A DNA stretch of 64,000 bases from Streptomyces sp. NBC_00154 (GTDB lineage Bacteria > Actinomycetota > Actinomycetes > Streptomycetales > Streptomycetaceae): the NCBI RefSeq assembly GCF_026342835.1, contig NZ_JAPEMI010000001.1, positions 1,054,001 to 1,118,000 of the forward strand, in the 5' to 3' direction. The first letter of the stretch is position 1. Each line of letters opens with the position of its first letter. A program made the translations under genes and the position numbers. Below the pieces are notes generated by a model. It was not told the origin of the DNA. It did no database searches and saw nothing but the letters and a program-made list of their open reading frames with translations. Positions 17,741 through 26,056 of this stretch are shown here, piece after piece.

Positions 17741-19135
17741 TCAGCCGTGCGGGCCGTTGCGCGGAACCGTCACCGTCACCCGCAGTCCGTGGGGCTCGTG
17801 CGGTGCGTACGTGAGGGAGCCGCCGCCCGCAGCGAGCAGGGCGCGCGAGATGGAGAGCCCGAGGCCGGATCCCCGCACGTTCTGATGCCGGGTGCTGCGC
17901 CAGAAACGGTCACCGATCCGCTCCAGTTCCTGGTCGGTCAGGCCCGGTCCGCGGTCGGCGACGACCACCGTGACGTCCTCCCGGCCGGAGGCGACCGTCA
18001 CACGGACCTCCTCACCGGCTGGGGTGAACTTGCACGCGTTGTCGATGACGGCGTCGAGGGCGCTCGACAGCGCGATGGGGTCCGCCCAGGCGGTCACGGC
18101 GGATGCCCCGTCCGCTGTCAGTCGTACACCGTTCTCCTCCGCGAACGGACGCCACGAGGCGACCCGTTCGGCGGTGAGCGCGCCGATGTCCGTGAGCTGG
18201 AGATCAGCCGCGGCGTGCTCGGCCAGCGCCAGGTCCAACAGGTCGTCCAGAACCTGGCCCAGCCGCTTGCCCTCCGTACGGACGGAGGCGATCTCCTCGT
18301 TCCCTTCAGGAAGTTCGAGCGCGAGGAGCTCGATGCGCAGCAGTAGCGCGGCGAGGGGGTTGCGCAGCTGGTGGGAGGCGTCGGCGACGAAGGCGCGCTG
18401 CTGCTCCAGCACTTCTTCGACGTTGTCCGCCATCTCGTTGAACGACCGGGCCAGGCGCCTGAGTTCCGGCGGTCCTCCGGAGGCCACCACCCGGGATCTC
18501 ATCCGGCCGCTGGCGATGTCGTGCGCCGCCGCGTCCAGGGTCTGCACGGGCAGCAGGACCCAGCCGGTGAGCCGGATCGCGGCACCGACGGCCACCAGCA
18601 TCGCGACCACTTCGCCGATCGCGATCAGCAGCCAGCCACGTATCGTCCGGGAGCGCATTTCGCTGGTGGGCGAGTCGAGAACCACGACGGCGACCACATC
18701 GCCGTCCCGCACGACGGGCGAGGCGACGACGACCCGGCCGCGCTGCCAGGGCCAGACCTGTGGCGGATCGTGGCTGCGGCGCCCGAGGAGCGCCTCGCTG
18801 AACGCCTCGCGCCCCTCCCCCTCGACCGGGAGCCGCCAGGTTGCCGGAGCCACCGCCATGGCGCTGCCGTCGCGATAGAAGACGCCGGCCCGGATCCCGT
18901 ACACCGAGTCGTACGTCTCGAGTTCGTCCTGGAGCGTGCGACGCCGTTCATCGGTGCCGCTCGTCTGTTCCGCGACGAACTGGGCCAGCGCGGCGAAGCG
19001 TGCCGTGTCGTCGATGCGATCGATCACGACGCGCTGCTGCTGAGCGGCGGCCACGCTGACGGCCAGCGGGAAGCCGAGGGCGAGCAGCACGCCCGCCATG
19101 AGGACGATGAGCAGGGGAAGGAGACGGTTACGCAC
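17741..19135 (-). CDS. gluK: Sensor histidine kinase GluK
   Basis: Membrane sensor kinase of 464 residues, partner of the response regulator directly upstream (15-base gap). Layout: TM1 about 5-28, an extracytoplasmic sensor segment about 30-165, TM2 about 166-190, HAMP about 190-245, the phosphoacceptor His255 in DASHQLRNPLA, and a HATPase domain with DNACKFTP, DRGPGL and GSGLGLS. GTG 19135 is the start. The gene pair, divergent from gluABCD, matches the organisation I recall for the GluR-GluK glutamate-sensing system of Streptomyces coelicolor, and that is why the symbol is used. Sensing of extracellular glutamate is known for that homologue, not shown here. Confidence 0.88.
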   Translation of the reverse strand: MRNRLLPLLIVLMAGVLLALGFPLAVSVAAAQQQRVVIDRIDDTARFAALAQFVAEQTSGTDERRRTLQDELETYDSVYGIRAGVFYRDGSAMAVAPATWRLPVEGEGREAFSEALLGRRSHDPPQVWPWQRGRVVVASPVVRDGDVVAVVVLDSPTSEMRSRTIRGWLLIAIGEVVAMLVAVGAAIRLTGWVLLPVQTLDAAAHDIASGRMRSRVVASGGPPELRRLARSFNEMADNVEEVLEQQRAFVADASHQLRNPLAALLLRIELLALELPEGNEEIASVRTEGKRLGQVLDDLLDLALAEHAAADLQLTDIGALTAERVASWRPFAEENGVRLTADGASAVTAWADPIALSSALDAVIDNACKFTPAGEEVRVTVASGREDVTVVVADRGPGLTDQELERIGDRFWRSTRHQNVRGSGLGLSISRALLAAGGGSLTYAPHEPHGLRVTVTVPRNGPHG

Positions 19136-19150
19136 CTGGGACGTACGCCC

Positions 19151-19843
19151 TTACGCGGACGGGGCGACGAGCCGGTAGCCGACCCCGCGCACGGTCTCGA
19201 TCAGTGCGGGCAGCCGCAGTTTGGAACGCAGGGACGCGACATGCACTTCGAGCGTACGGCCCGTTCCCTCCCAGCTGGTGCGCCACACCTCGCTGATGAT
19301 CTGCTCGCGGCGGAACACCACACCCGGTCGCTGGGCGAGCAGCGCGAGCAGATCGAACTCCTTGCGGGTGAGCTGGACTTCGGTGCCGTCGACGCTGACC
19401 CGGCGGGTCGGGAGCTCGATGTGGACATGGCCGAGCTGCAGGGCGGCGACGGGCGTCGGCACCGGGTCCTCGCCGGCCGACTTGCGCCTGCTGACCGCGT
19501 GGATGCGGGCGAGCAGTTCGCCGGTGTCGTACGGCTTGACAACGTAGTCGTCCGCTCCGAGGTTGAGGCCGTGGATCCGCGACCGGACATCGGCCCGCGC
19601 GGTGACCATGATCACCGGCGTGGAGGTGCGTTTGCGGATCTTCCCGCACACCTCGTAGCCGTCCTGGTCGGGCAGTCCGAGGTCGAGGAGCACGACCCCG
19701 AAGGGTTCCTTGTCCGCGGGCAGAAGGGCCTTCAGGGCCTCCTCGCCACTGCGCGCGTGCACGACCTGAAAGCCGTGCCTGGCGAGCACCGCGGACAGGG
19801 CGGCCGCCACATGGTTGTCGTCCTCGACGAGCAGGAGTCTCAT
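19151..19843 (-). CDS. gluR: OmpR-family response regulator GluR
   Basis: 230-residue DNA-binding response regulator. The receiver carries acidic pocket E7-D8-D9, phosphorylation Asp54 (VVLLDLGLPD), Thr in VTA and Lys in VKPYD. The C-terminal winged helix shows LTRKEFDLLALL and a terminal TVRGVGYRL. It precedes gluK on the minus strand and is divergent from gluA across 349 bases that hold plausible operators, so it likely controls its own unit and the importer in response to glutamate via GluK. Identity to GluR rests on gene context recalled from S. coelicolor. Any other OmpR-family assignment would need to explain the shared intergenic region. Confidence 0.88.
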   Translation of the reverse strand: MRLLLVEDDNHVAAALSAVLARHGFQVVHARSGEEALKALLPADKEPFGVVLLDLGLPDQDGYEVCGKIRKRTSTPVIMVTARADVRSRIHGLNLGADDYVVKPYDTGELLARIHAVSRRKSAGEDPVPTPVAALQLGHVHIELPTRRVSVDGTEVQLTRKEFDLLALLAQRPGVVFRREQIISEVWRTSWEGTGRTLEVHVASLRSKLRLPALIETVRGVGYRLVAPSA

Positions 19844-20192
19844 GGCCCCCCTTCCTCTCCGCGATGCGGTCTCTCTCCCGCGGCGCTGTCTTCAAGCGCT
19901 TCCGTGCGCTTGTCCATACTTCCCGGTACTTCCCCGTACCGGGGTGTTTCACGTCATGGTCTATCAGGGCATCCACGCCGATGACCGGTACGTCAGTCAA
20001 GAGCCCGCCCATTACATCGAGGTTTCCGTTATGCACCCGGTACGCCCCAGCCACCTCTTCCACCGTCCCGTTCACGCGGTGTGTCCGGTTGCCGCCGGAT
20101 CGTTATGCTCAATTTCCGCTCAGATGTAATGACGGTGGTCGCACTGCGTCATTAGGGTCCTTCCCAACCGAGGAGGACGGAGCAAGAAGCCG
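19844..20192. promoter_or_regulatory. gluR-gluA divergent control region
   Basis: 349 bases without a credible gene. Near gluR, the 10-mers ACTTCCCGGT and ACTTCCCCGT stand head to tail (19918-19937), the layout OmpR-type regulators use. Near gluA, TAATGACG-N12-CGTCATTA (20127-20154) is a perfect inverted repeat ending 39 bases before gluA. GAGGAGGACGGAG lies ahead of gluA. These are the best operator candidates for GluR and for a nitrogen or carbon regulator. Short open frames here are not convincing. Confidence 0.55.
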
Positions 20193-20978
20193 ATGAGCGG
20201 AGTTTCAGTGACCAAGGCCGCCGAGGATGCCGTACCTGCGGCGAACGACCTTGTCGTACTGAGCAACGTCAACAAGCACTTCGGCGCGCTGCATGTGCTC
20301 CAGGACATCGACCTGACCATCGCCCGGGGCGAGGTCGTGGTCGTCATCGGGCCTTCCGGGTCCGGGAAGTCCACACTGTGCCGCACGATCAACCGCTTGG
20401 AGACGATCGACTCGGGCGCGATCTCTATCGACGGCAAGCCGCTGCCCCAGGAGGGCAAGGAGCTGGCCAGGCTGCGTGCCGATGTCGGCATGGTGTTCCA
20501 GTCGTTCAATCTCTTCGCGCACAAGACGGTGCTCGAGAACGTGATGCTGGGGCAGCTCAAGGTCCGCAAGGCGGACAAGAAGGCTGCCGAGGACAAGGCT
20601 CGTTCACTGCTCGACCGGGTGGGCGTGGCGACGCAGGCCGACAAGTACCCCGCCCAGCTCTCCGGCGGCCAGCAGCAACGGGTGGCCATCGCACGGGCGT
20701 TGGCGATGAACCCCAAGGTCATGCTCTTCGACGAGCCGACCTCCGCCCTCGACCCGGAGATGATCAACGAGGTGCTGGAGGTCATGCAGCAGCTCGCCCG
20801 GGACGGCATGACCATGGTCGTCGTCACCCACGAAATGGGCTTCGCACGCTCGGCGGCCAATCGTGTCGTCTTCATGGCGGACGGGAAGATCGTCGAAGAG
20901 GCAACGCCCGACCAGTTCTTCAGCAACCCGCGCAGTGACCGTGCCAAGGACTTCCTTTCGAAGATCCTTCACCACTGA
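20193..20978 (+). CDS. gluA: Glutamate ABC transporter ATP-binding protein
   Basis: ATPase of a polar amino-acid importer, 261 residues. Walker [10 protein letters not shown] near 53-61, the Q-loop in VFQSFNLF, signature LSGGQQQR, Walker [14 protein letters not shown] and the switch His in THEMGF are all present. It begins the operon gluA-gluB-gluC-gluD and is divergent from the gluRK pair. ATG 20193 is used, with GGAGG a little far upstream; GTG 20208 is an alternative that would shorten a non-conserved N-terminus. High-affinity glutamate uptake is inferred from the operon pattern known in Corynebacterium and Streptomyces; aspartate or glutamine are possible extra ligands. Confidence 0.94.
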   Translation: MSGVSVTKAAEDAVPAANDLVVLSNVNKHFGALHVLQDIDLTIARGEVVVVIGPSGSGKSTLCRTINRLETIDSGAISIDGKPLPQEGKELARLRADVGMVFQSFNLFAHKTVLENVMLGQLKVRKADKKAAEDKARSLLDRVGVATQADKYPAQLSGGQQQRVAIARALAMNPKVMLFDEPTSALDPEMINEVLEVMQQLARDGMTMVVVTHEMGFARSAANRVVFMADGKIVEEATPDQFFSNPRSDRAKDFLSKILHH

Positions 20979-21029
20979 TTTCCGGATCAGCTGTTCACTC
21001 ACATCGCGTCAACTCTAGGGAAGTTCACC

Positions 21030-21869
21030 ATGCAGCTTCGTAAGGTCACCGCCGCATCGGCCACCGTGCTCGCGCTCGCTCTCACCGCCACCGCCTGTGG
21101 CTCCTCCGACGACGAGGGCGGCGACTCGGCGGGCGGCAAGAAGATCACGATCGGCATCAAGATCGACCAGCCCGGTATCGGTCTGAAGACGCCCGACGGC
21201 AAGTTCACCGGTTTCGACGTCGATGTCGCCACGTACATCGCCAAGGAACTCGGTTACGACGCCAAGGACATCACCTTCAAGGAGACCAAGAGCGCCGACC
21301 GCGAGACGGCGATCGAGCGCGGTGATGTCAAGTTCATCGCCGCCTCCTACTCGATCAACGACGAGCGTCTGCAGAAGGTCGACTTCGCGGGCCCGTACCT
21401 GCTGGCGCACCAGGACATCCTCGTCCGTGCCGACGACAACTCGATCAAGTCCACGGGCGACCTGAACAGCAAGAAGCTGTGTTCGGTCACCGGCTCGACC
21501 TCGGCGCAGAACGTCAAGGAGAAGCTGGCGCCCAAGGCCCAGCTGCAGGAGTACGGCGGCTACTCCGAGTGCCTCACCGGCCTGGAGAACAAGGCCGTCG
21601 ACGCACTGACCACCGACGACAGCATCCTGGCCGGTTTCGCCTCGCAGAAGGACTTCCAGGGGAAGTTCAAGCTGGCCGGCTTCCAGATGAGCAACGAGAA
21701 CTACGGCATCGGCCTGAAGAAGGGCGACGCCGACCTCAAGAAGAAGATCAACGACGCGCTCACCAAGATGGTCTCGGACGGTTCCTGGGACAAGGCGGTG
21801 AAGGCCAACTTCGGTCCGGCGAACTACAAGAACGAGCCCGCCCCGAAGATCGGCAACATCGTCAAGTGA
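21030..21869 (+). CDS. gluB: Glutamate ABC transporter substrate-binding lipoprotein
   Basis: 279-residue periplasmic-type binding lipoprotein. Signal peptide ends at lipobox LTATAC with Cys23. The mature protein is an SBP family 3 domain with GFDVDVATYIA, DVKFIAASYSIND and a C-terminal YKNEPAPKIGNIVK. Two further cysteines (KLCSVTG and SECLTG) may form a disulfide. It captures glutamate for the GluC/GluD permeases. Spacing to gluA is 51 bases. A stem-loop follows before gluC, a common arrangement that lets the binding protein be made in excess over the permeases. Confidence 0.94.
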   Translation: MQLRKVTAASATVLALALTATACGSSDDEGGDSAGGKKITIGIKIDQPGIGLKTPDGKFTGFDVDVATYIAKELGYDAKDITFKETKSADRETAIERGDVKFIAASYSINDERLQKVDFAGPYLLAHQDILVRADDNSIKSTGDLNSKKLCSVTGSTSAQNVKEKLAPKAQLQEYGGYSECLTGLENKAVDALTTDDSILAGFASQKDFQGKFKLAGFQMSNENYGIGLKKGDADLKKKINDALTKMVSDGSWDKAVKANFGPANYKNEPAPKIGNIVK

Positions 21870-21883
21870 AGCAGGGCTGACCC

Positions 21884-21912
21884 GGCGCGCCGTCCATGAA
21901 CGGCGGCGCGCC
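21884..21912 (+). terminator. Intercistronic stem-loop between gluB and gluC
   Basis: Arms GGCGCGCCGT (21884-21893) and its near-complement within 21900-21912 form a G+C stem with one bulge region and a 6-base loop. It sits in the 75-base gluB-gluC gap. It likely acts as a partial terminator or a 3' end stabiliser of the gluB message, since the operon continues. Confidence 0.6.
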
Positions 21913-21944
21913 ATGCCCTCCTACACGCGGAAGCGCGGGAGATC

Positions 21945-22610
21945 GTGTTCGACTTTCTTGAAGGTTACGACCTGCTGGGGGCTTTCTGGGTGACGGTGCA
22001 GCTCACCGTCTACTCCGCCCTCGGCTCCCTCATATGGGGAACGCTGCTGGCCGGCATGAAGGTCAGCCCGGTCCCCCTGATGCGCGGTTTCGCCACCGCC
22101 TACGTGAACGTCGTCCGGAACATTCCTCTGACCGTCATCATCGTCTTCTCGTCCCTGGGTCTCTTCCAGACGCTCAACATCAGCCTCGGAGCGAGCGACT
22201 TCAAGGACATCAACTTCCGGCTCGCGGTCCTCGCGCTGATCGCATACACCTCGGCCTTCGTCTGTGAGGCGCTGCGTTCGGGCATCAACACCGTGCCGGT
22301 CGGCCAGGCGGAGGCGGCGCGTGCGCTCGGACTCAGCTTCACGCAGGTACTGCGCCTGATCGTCCTCCCGCAGGCCTTCCGCTCGGTCGTCAACCCGCTG
22401 GCCAATGTGCTGATCGCGCTGACGAAGAACACCACGGTCGCCGCCGCGATCGGCGTGGCCGAAGCCGCATACCTGATGAAGGGCATGATCGAGGCCGAGG
22501 CGCAGCTGATCCTGATCGCTGCCGTCTTCGCGTTCGGCTTCATCGTTCTGACCCTCCCGACCGGCCTGATTCTCGGCTGGGTGAGCAAGAAGGTGGCGGT
22601 GAAGCGATGA
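21945..22610 (+). CDS. gluC: Glutamate ABC transporter permease
   Basis: 221-residue inner-membrane permease of the HisM/GlnP type with five or so hydrophobic segments. The EAA loop that docks on the ATPase is visible as GQAEAARALGLSFTQVLRLIVLPQAFR. GTG 21945 is the start, with GGGAG upstream. Its TGA overlaps the ATG of gluD (22607-22610), so the two permeases are translationally coupled and probably form a heterodimer. It completes the glutamate importer with gluA and gluB. Confidence is high for the role as polar amino-acid permease and good for glutamate. Confidence 0.93.
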   Translation: MFDFLEGYDLLGAFWVTVQLTVYSALGSLIWGTLLAGMKVSPVPLMRGFATAYVNVVRNIPLTVIIVFSSLGLFQTLNISLGASDFKDINFRLAVLALIAYTSAFVCEALRSGINTVPVGQAEAARALGLSFTQVLRLIVLPQAFRSVVNPLANVLIALTKNTTVAAAIGVAEAAYLMKGMIEAEAQLILIAAVFAFGFIVLTLPTGLILGWVSKKVAVKR

Positions 22611-23518
22611 CTTCCGTCCTCTACGACGCCCAGGGGCCGCGCGCCAAGCAGCGCAACATCCTGTACACGGTCCTGTTCGTGATCGTCGCCGCCGCCGTCT
22701 TGTGGTGGGTGTACGACAGCCTGGCCTCCAAGCACCAGCTCGACTGGATCAAGTGGAAGCCGTTCTTCACCAGCTCCCTGCCCTGGGGGACGTACATCTG
22801 GCCAGGCCTCCAGAACACGCTCAAGGCGGCGTTCTTCGCCCTCATCATCGCCTTGCCGCTCGGCGCCCTGTTCGGGATCGGCAGGCTCTCGGACCACCGG
22901 TGGGTGCGGATGCCGGCCGGCGTCGTCGTGGAATTCTTCCGCGCCATCCCGGTGCTGATCCTGATGATCACCGCGAACGCGGCGTACTCCGAGTACACGA
23001 CCATCAGCAGCGAATCCCGCCCCCTGTACGCCGTGGTCACTGGTCTCGTGCTCTACAACGCCTCGGTGCTCGCCGAGATCGTACGGGCCGGAATCCAGTC
23101 CCTTCCCAACGGACAGACGGACGCGGCCAAGGCGATCGGTATGCGCAAGGGCCAGACCATGCTCTACGTGCTGCTGCCGCAGTCCGTGACGGCCATGCTG
23201 CCCGCGATCGTCAGCCAGCTCGTCGTCATCGTGAAGGACACCGCCCTCGGTGGCGCGGTGCTGACCTTCCCCGAGCTGCTGGCGTCGGTCCGCCCCATGA
23301 GTGCGAACTACGGCGCGAACACCATCGCGTGCTTCACGGTCGTCGCTCTGATCTACATCGTGGTGAACTTCGCGCTCACCTCGTTCGCGAGCTGGCTGGA
23401 AGGCCGGCTGCGGCGCAGGAAGAAGAGCACGGGTGCCGTGGTCGGTGCCGGACTCGCCGGAGGTCTGGAGACCATCGGTCCGCCGACGCTCATCGTCGAT
23501 GACGGACACGCCGCCTGA
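22607..23518 (+). CDS. gluD: Glutamate ABC transporter permease
   Basis: Second permease of the importer, 303 residues. An N-terminal extension includes a first membrane segment (about 18-38), and several more segments follow; the EAA loop is seen around GQTDAAKAIGMRKGQTMLYVLLPQSV. The C-terminal tail (about 265-303) is basic then acidic and lies in the cytoplasm. It overlaps gluC by four bases (ATGA). A perfect 30-base palindrome follows 23 bases after the stop and closes the operon. It is longer than gluC, as is usual for GluD in actinobacteria. Confidence 0.93.
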   Translation: MTSVLYDAQGPRAKQRNILYTVLFVIVAAAVLWWVYDSLASKHQLDWIKWKPFFTSSLPWGTYIWPGLQNTLKAAFFALIIALPLGALFGIGRLSDHRWVRMPAGVVVEFFRAIPVLILMITANAAYSEYTTISSESRPLYAVVTGLVLYNASVLAEIVRAGIQSLPNGQTDAAKAIGMRKGQTMLYVLLPQSVTAMLPAIVSQLVVIVKDTALGGAVLTFPELLASVRPMSANYGANTIACFTVVALIYIVVNFALTSFASWLEGRLRRRKKSTGAVVGAGLAGGLETIGPPTLIVDDGHAA

Positions 23519-23541
23519 CGGTCCGTCGACAATCCCCCTGC

Positions 23542-23571
23542 AGGGGCGCCGGTGCATGCACCGGCGCCCCT
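23542..23571 (+). terminator. Terminator of the gluABCD operon
   Basis: A perfect 30-base palindrome, with arms AGGGGCGCCGGTG and their complement around a short loop, begins 24 bases after the gluD stop. An additional short CCCCCTGCAGGGG dyad overlaps its left edge. It has no strong U-run, as is typical in Streptomyces. Confidence 0.85.
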
Positions 23572-23700
23572 CGCCGCGTTCCGGTGTCACTTGACGCAAG
23601 CACCGGCAGTGGGTTGCATACGTTCTGTGATCGCCGACCGAACGCTCGCTTCCACATCCGCCACCACCCTTACGACCGCACGGGCCCAGGGAGTCGCGCC

Positions 23701-25317
23701 GTGGACCCGGTGATCGTCGTCGGTGCCGGGCCTGTCGGCCTGGTGCTGTCGCTCGCCCTCGCCGCGCAGGGCGTCCCTTGCGTACTTCTCGACGAGGATG
23801 CGGGGAAGGACGAGACGCGTCCCGCCCGGACGGTGGTGCTGCGTGAGGACACCGCAGCGCTGGTGGAACGGCTCGGGTGCACGACGCTCCGGGACGAGGG
23901 CGTCCGGTGGTCCGGCTGGCGGTCCATGCGGCGCAAGCAGCTGGTGAGCGAACTGCCGCTCGGCGAGGACGCCCCGTACGGTGATCGGCTGCCGGCCCCG
24001 GTCCATCTGCCGCAGCATGCACTGATGCGCGGACTGCGGGACGCGATCGCCCGGCAGGAACTGGTGCAGATGGCACCGTTCAGCCGGATCGACACACTGG
24101 AGCAGGACCCGGCCGGTGTCACGGTACACACCAGGGAGCCCGACTCGACGTGGTGGCGTGGGAGTTATCTGGTCGGCTGCGACGGCGCCAGGTCAACCGT
24201 GCGCAAGCTCCTGGACATCAGGTTCTCGGGGCGTACGGCGGTGGAGCGGCATGCCGTCGCCGCGCTGCGCACCGAGCTGCCCTGGCCCGGCCAGGCCGTG
24301 CTGCACCGGCTGCCGCCGTGGCGCAGCGGCGGCGCAGAGGTGACCGCCCGGCCGCTGCCGGACGGCGCGTGGCGGCTGGACTGGCTGCTTCCGCCGCGCG
24401 GCGAGCTCGTCACGCCCGACGCCCTGATCACCCGGGTGCGGGACACCCTCGCCGGCTGGTGCGGCGGAGAGACCCCGCCGTACGAACTGCTGGACACGGG
24501 CGTGTACACGCTGCATCACCGGCTGGCCCGGCGCTGGCGCGTCCGGCGGGCCTTCCTCGCCGGGGACGCCGCACATCTGCTGGGCGCCCTGGGTACACAG
24601 GGGCTCGACGAGGGGCTGCGGGACGCCGAGAACCTGGCCTGGAAGCTGGCACAGGCCTGGCATCACGGCGCCTCGGACGTGCTGCTCGACAGCTACCAGG
24701 CGGAGCGCCGGGCCGCAGTCGCCTCGCGGCTGCGCGCCGCGGACCAGTCGTTGCCGATACTGCGTGGTGGCGGAGGTCTGCGGACGTTGGTTCCGGGGAG
24801 CGCACGCGGGCACGATTCGCTGCTCGCCGACGGTCATCTGGGCTGCGGCCCGCTCGGTGCGCCCCCCTCGTACACGCACTCCCCCCTTGCGCCTCCACGC
24901 GCCGAGGCGCACACAACGGTCGGCACGCCCCCCGGTGCGCCGGTTGCCGATGTGCGGGTGACGGCGCCCGACGGCACGACCGTACGGCTGCGCGAGCGGC
25001 TGGGGCAGGGGCATCTGCTGGTGGTGCTGGTCGCTCCGGGGACCGGGGTGTGGGACCGGCGGCACTGGCTGATGGCAGGCGTGATGCCCCGGCTGGTCGA
25101 GGCGGTCGACGCCTTGCCGGTGAGGGGCGAGCTCCTGGTGACCGAGGCTTACCCGGGGGCATCGGCCCACACTGTGCTGCTGGTCCGCCCGGACGGGCAC
25201 CTGGTGGCGTCGTTCTGCGGGGTCCGGCCGAGGGAACTTTTCGCGGCGGCGGACGCTGCGCGCGGCGGTGAGCCACGTGCGTCCGTACGCGCCGACCAGA
25301 CCGCAGACATCAATTGA
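23701..25317 (+). CDS. FAD-dependent aromatic-ring monooxygenase
   Basis: 538-residue class A flavin monooxygenase of the PHBH/RdmE type. The FAD dinucleotide fold GAGPVGLVLSLALA is right at the N-terminus. The second FAD motif reads GDAAHLLGALGTQGLDEGLRDAENLAWKLA; the proline-rich GDAAHxxPPxGGQG spelling of the family is altered here. A C-terminal thioredoxin-like domain (about 420-538) is present, as in phenol hydroxylase-type members. GTG 23701 with AGGGAG upstream is the start; the open frame from 23584 runs through the terminator region and is not credible. The substrate is unknown, perhaps a polyketide or phenol. It stands alone between the glutamate operon and the sulfur unit. In the same strand, 48 bases later, the Cys leader starts. 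Confidence 0.85.
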   Translation: MDPVIVVGAGPVGLVLSLALAAQGVPCVLLDEDAGKDETRPARTVVLREDTAALVERLGCTTLRDEGVRWSGWRSMRRKQLVSELPLGEDAPYGDRLPAPVHLPQHALMRGLRDAIARQELVQMAPFSRIDTLEQDPAGVTVHTREPDSTWWRGSYLVGCDGARSTVRKLLDIRFSGRTAVERHAVAALRTELPWPGQAVLHRLPPWRSGGAEVTARPLPDGAWRLDWLLPPRGELVTPDALITRVRDTLAGWCGGETPPYELLDTGVYTLHHRLARRWRVRRAFLAGDAAHLLGALGTQGLDEGLRDAENLAWKLAQAWHHGASDVLLDSYQAERRAAVASRLRAADQSLPILRGGGGLRTLVPGSARGHDSLLADGHLGCGPLGAPPSYTHSPLAPPRAEAHTTVGTPPGAPVADVRVTAPDGTTVRLRERLGQGHLLVVLVAPGTGVWDRRHWLMAGVMPRLVEAVDALPVRGELLVTEAYPGASAHTVLLVRPDGHLVASFCGVRPRELFAAADAARGGEPRASVRADQTADIN

Positions 25318-25365
25318 CCCCCGCAGCCAGCACGTGTTCTACTCCGAAACGTGACCGACACTGAT

Positions 25366-25437
25366 GTGCGCCTGTGGCGGAGGGTCCATATGGACCTCGT
25401 CCGCTATGCGGGCTGCGTGTGTCGTCCGTCCTGCTGA
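25366..25437 (+). CDS. Cys-rich leader peptide (putative attenuator ORF)
   Basis: A 23-codon open frame starting GTG: VRLWRRVHMDLVRYAGC then VCRPSC, ending TGA at 25435-25437. Three of its last seven codons are Cys (two TGC, one TGT). This closely matches the small leader peptides found before sulfur-metabolism genes in streptomycetes: a basic start, an RxHMDLxR core and a C-terminal Cys cluster. Comparable polycysteine leader frames in mycobacteria act as cysteine-responsive attenuators. Cysteine dioxygenase starts 73 bases downstream. The GTG appears leaderless, since no ribosome site stands before it. Ribosome stalling at the Cys codons when charged Cys-tRNA is low would change downstream expression. 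Too short for standard ORF calling, so easily missed. Confidence 0.75.
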   Translation: MRLWRRVHMDLVRYAGCVCRPSC

Positions 25438-25510
25438 ATCGCCTCTTCCTGCTGTGGCGCGCGCTCTGTCGTACGCCGGGCATCACACGCGAACTCTCAG
25501 GACGGTCCCT

Positions 25511-26056
25511 GTGTCTGCCTCTCCTTCGCCCTCCCTGCGCACGCCTGTCTCCGGTGCCGGACCCGGCCCGACAGCCGCGGAACTGCTCGAATTCGTCCGC
25601 CGCACTGCGGCGGACACCGCTCTCATCGCCGCGCTCCCCCTCGATCCCGAAGGCCGTACCTGGATCCGGCTCGACGGGCCCGGTGGCAGTGAGGCCTGGC
25701 TGATCGGCTGGCCGCCGGGCACCGGCACCGGCTGGCACGACCATGCCGACTCGCTCGGCGCCTTCAGCACGGCGGCCGGCACCCTGAAGGAGCAGTCGCT
25801 CGCGGTGCGGCTGCCCACCGACGGCTGGAAGACGCTTGAGCTGGCCGAAGGCGTCGATCGGTCCCGGCAGCTGTCGACCGGTCAGGGCAGGGCGTTCGGC
25901 CGGCACCATGTGCACGAGGTGCTGAACGAGTCCGATACCGAACACGCCGTCTCGGTCCATGCGTACTATCCGCCGCTGCCGCGGATCCGGCGCTACAGCC
26001 GCACGGGCGCGGTACTCCGTCTTGAGCACGTCGAGCACCCGGAGGACTGGCAGTGA
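25511..26056 (+). CDS. Cysteine dioxygenase family protein
   Basis: Cupin-fold iron enzyme (about 181 residues) of the cysteine dioxygenase family, which oxidises cysteine to cysteine sulfinate with O2. Iron ligands are visible: His76 and His78 in GWHDHADS, and a third His in the HHVHEVLN segment (about 133-135). WPPGTGTGWHDH and a C-terminal YYPPLPRIRRY stretch (the latter carries the usual conserved Tyr) are typical. GTG 25511 is preferred because AGGACGG stands just upstream and because the preceding bases contain the Cys leader frame; an ATG at 25364 in this frame would extend across that leader. It overlaps the rhodanese gene by four bases. Acts on cysteine in the cytoplasm; 3-mercaptopropionate dioxygenase activity cannot be excluded. 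Confidence 0.88.
   Translation: MSASPSPSLRTPVSGAGPGPTAAELLEFVRRTAADTALIAALPLDPEGRTWIRLDGPGGSEAWLIGWPPGTGTGWHDHADSLGAFSTAAGTLKEQSLAVRLPTDGWKTLELAEGVDRSRQLSTGQGRAFGRHHVHEVLNESDTEHAVSVHAYYPPLPRIRRYSRTGAVLRLEHVEHPEDWQ

Noticed and set aside
19864..20196. Possible small plus-strand gene between gluR and gluA
   Set aside because: Codon use is not Streptomyces-like and it overlaps the probable operators.
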